From NCBI GenBank assembly GCA_015499985.1, contig JAAAUF010000262.1:1-44283 (forward strand): a stretch of DNA of 44,283 nucleotides, in the 5' to 3' direction. Shown here piece after piece: positions 42,610-44,283 of this stretch; the first letter of the stretch is position 1; every line of letters starts with the position of its first letter. The position numbers and the translations under genes were made by a program. This DNA is from Haplosporangium gracile (Eukaryota > Mortierellomycota > Mortierellomycetes > Mortierellales > Mortierellaceae). The notes under the pieces are model-generated. The model had not been told where the DNA came from and made no database searches. It was given only the letters and a program-made list of their open reading frames with translations.

Positions 42610-43539
42610 ATGTCAATATTCAAATTAATAATTTTAGTAATGACGATACCATTAGCTTCTCTTTATTTATCAACAATCTTAACATCAGATTTGCTTTTCT
42701 TATATAACTATACTTCAATTTTTCATAATGTAATAGATGGTATGATTCCATCTTATGTAATGTCTGTTGATTTAGGGATATTAGAAGGGTTATTTCAACC
42801 AACTTTACCTTCTCAAAGCCCACTGACTTCAGTGGGTAGTTTACTTTCTATAAATGAATTTAATATTTCATATTCGTTTATTCCTTCTTTTCAAAATAAT
42901 CTTTTAACTACAGCAGTTATTGTCTATTCTAATGCGGAAACTGAAAAATCTCGGATCTTATTAGAGAATAAAGGCAAAGCTGGCGTCTACCAGTGGAAAC
43001 ATAATGATTCGGATAAAATTTATATTGGATCTGCCGTAAAATTATGTAAACGATTAAGTAGATATTATACTAAAAGTTATTTAAATTCTAATAAAACTAT
43101 GCATATTTGTAATGCTCTTCTTCATCATGGTCATTCCTCATTTAGTTTATCAATTCTTGAGATAATTGACATTTCAAATTTTTCTAAGGAAGATGCACGA
43201 AAATTAATCTTGCTTACTGAACAGAAATATCTCGATCTAATCTTTAAGGAAGCTAAAGAAAAAAATATTTATAATATACTCCCTACAGCTGATTCTCGTT
43301 TAGGAGCCTTACATTCAAAAGAAACAAAGGCTTTAATTAGTAAAGCAATGATGGAAGGCATGACAGACGAAAGAAAAGCTAAAATAAGTAAAGCTTTGAC
43401 AGGACAAAATAACCCTATGTATAATAAAAATCATTCAGCTGAAACCTTAGATAAGATGAGAGGTAGATTAACTAGCGAATATACAAAAAATCTCCATAAA
43501 ATGAATAGGGGGGGGGGTGTTAGAAAGATTTCTTTCTAA
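42610..43539 (+). CDS. GIY-YIG homing endonuclease with nad2-like leader, C-terminally truncated
   Basis: 309 aa from ATG 42610. Leader MSIFKLIILVMTIPLAS...EGLFQPTLPSQSP. Core GVYQW, IYIGSAVKLCKRL and a TEQKYLD active-site helix. Only two NUMOD3 units remain (NNPMYNKNHS). After LHKMN the frame enters the G-run of the opposite-strand gene's 3' signal (RGGGVRKISF-stop), so NUMOD1 and the helix-turn-helix are missing. The nuclease core is intact but target specificity is probably impaired. Confidence 0.82.
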   Translation: MSIFKLIILVMTIPLASLYLSTILTSDLLFLYNYTSIFHNVIDGMIPSYVMSVDLGILEGLFQPTLPSQSPLTSVGSLLSINEFNISYSFIPSFQNNLLTTAVIVYSNAETEKSRILLENKGKAGVYQWKHNDSDKIYIGSAVKLCKRLSRYYTKSYLNSNKTMHICNALLHHGHSSFSLSILEIIDISNFSKEDARKLILLTEQKYLDLIFKEAKEKNIYNILPTADSRLGALHSKETKALISKAMMEGMTDERKAKISKALTGQNNPMYNKNHSAETLDKMRGRLTSEYTKNLHKMNRGGGVRKISF

Positions 43540-43575
43540 CGGATATATAATAATAGCATATTAGCCCCTGCTATT
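43508..43575 (-). terminator. Two 3'-end hairpins after the junction-spanning GIY gene
   Basis: Proximal AATAGCA/TGCTATT (43552-43575). Distal TTAGAAAGA/TCTTTCTAA leading into CACCCCCCCCC on the minus strand. Confidence 0.55.
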
Positions 43576-44283
43576 TTCCTTCGTTATTAAGGATGATGAT
43601 AAAATGAATTGTTTTTTATATAATTTATTTTTATCTAAATAATAAGATATATTACGTGTGCTACAATCAAAGAATTTAGCAGCATCTGAACAAGAATTAA
43701 AAATTTTATGCATAATTAGACTCTTGTTGTGGGGCTCCTCAGAATGAGTATAAACAAATACTTTTTTATTTTTTCCTAAAGATATTAAAGCTTTAGTCTT
43801 AGTTGATAAAGTTTTACCTTTATGGATTTTACTAATTAAAGCTTTTACTTCAGCGAGATGCGTTTTACCAAACATTGGACTATTTTTCCCTGTTCTACCA
43901 AACATCGAATTATTTTTACCTTGTGCAGAATTTCGCATTTTTTCTTTAGTCCCTTCTGTATGTTTGTAACCTAAAGAAGACCCTGCAAATCGAAGAATAT
44001 TGTACTCAGGATCAATCTCATTTATCCAGAATTGTTCCCGGTCAATAGCTAATTCTCTATTCTCCACATGCTCTAAAATAGTTAGTGTAAAATTTTCCAA
44101 TCCATATTTTTTTATAGCTTTTACTATTAAAAAAGTTTGAGTATCTAATCTATTTAAATAGTAATCAGAAAAATAGTCAGATAATCTATCAGATAAATTT
44201 ACTCCACTACCTACGTAACAATTTGAATTTATTTTGTTACTGAATAGATAAACCCCCGATTTCCCCTTGTTATCTTTTTTAAT
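43561..44283 (-). CDS. GIY-YIG homing endonuclease, main part (start lies at base 221 across the junction)
   Basis: The frame is open from the window end to the stop at 43561. It has GVYLF and CYVGSG (the GIY and YIG halves; YVG is a variant), the conserved Arg in SDRL, and the catalytic Glu in REQFW. Three to four NUMOD3-type repeats follow (NNSMFGRTGKN, NSPMFGKTH, LISKIHKGK), then a NUMOD1 beta segment and a helix-turn-helix tail (FDCSTRNISYYLDKNK). A TTG inside the domain would give a shorter 179-residue frame, but upstream homology argues against that start. A covarying hairpin overlaps the stop, and a G-run terminator-like signal follows. Confidence 0.75.
   Translation of the reverse strand: MKKDNKGKSGVYLFSNKINSNCYVGSGVNLSDRLSDYFSDYYLNRLDTQTFLIVKAIKKYGLENFTLTILEHVENRELAIDREQFWINEIDPEYNILRFAGSSLGYKHTEGTKEKMRNSAQGKNNSMFGRTGKNSPMFGKTHLAEVKALISKIHKGKTLSTKTKALISLGKNKKVFVYTHSEEPHNKSLIMHKIFNSCSDAAKFFDCSTRNISYYLDKNKLYKKQFILSSSLITKENSRG

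Overview
The window is mitochondrial DNA, almost certainly from a fungus. It carries bona fide cox2 and nad1, each split by a small group I intron. It also has about a dozen cloverleaf tRNA genes with mitochondrial-type anticodons (UNN), AT-rich intergenic DNA studded with GC-rich hairpins, and a large load of GIY-YIG and LAGLIDADG homing endonuclease genes (HEGs). The fungal lineage cannot be fixed from the sequence. The double-hairpin GC elements would fit an early-diverging (zygomycete- or chytrid-like) lineage, but that is inference. The last 26 bases repeat the first 26, and one GIY-YIG reading frame runs unbroken across the junction, so the molecule is probably a circle of 44,257 bp. It has no rRNA and no complete cob, cox1, cox3, atp or other nad gene, so it is either one chromosome of a multipartite mitochondrial genome or a subgenomic circle.

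Layout. 1-221 plus 43561-44283: GIY-YIG gene across the junction. 330-2404: cox2 (minus strand, ORF-less intron) followed by a GIY gene with a cox2 leader. 2432-3813: decayed GIY gene holding two GC elements. 4005-4956: an RNase III gene (rnc), interrupted by GC clusters. 5000-6470: GC clusters and tRNA-Met. 6467-13880: GIY genes and relics with tRNA-Gln, -Ser, -Thr and two tRNA-Leu(UAA), plus a cox1 3' fragment. 14000-17750: two GIY genes among tRNA-Pro copies, then tRNA-Lys. 17800-18500: GC-rich structured DNA. 18527-21600: tRNA-Ala, a GIY gene broken by a LAGLIDADG segment, and tRNA-Leu(UAG). 21628-27050: five GIY genes, a cox2 5' fragment and tRNA-Val. 27000-28970: gene-free GC-element repeats. 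28975-32945: GIY, LAGLIDADG, GIY and tRNA-Cys. 33008-38165: nad1 with three copies of its 3' exon separated by GIY genes. 38166-43540: relics, more GIY genes and tRNA-Arg.

Four repeated patterns organise the 26 or so GIY loci. (1) Many begin with a captured host 5' module: the cox2 5' UTR and N-terminus, a nad2-like membrane leader, or the nad1 5' flank up to its ATG. (2) Many lie between a partial and a complete copy of the same tRNA, or next to duplicated nad1 or cox1 3' exons, as if insertion regenerates the target. (3) Most end in a covarying hairpin at the stop codon. (4) HEGs, cox2, nad1 and rnc share a downstream hairpin whose 3' arm runs into AACACCCCC. The most unusual gene is rnc. 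It retains all RNase III active-site motifs, but GC-rich clusters interrupt it, one of which shifts the frame.
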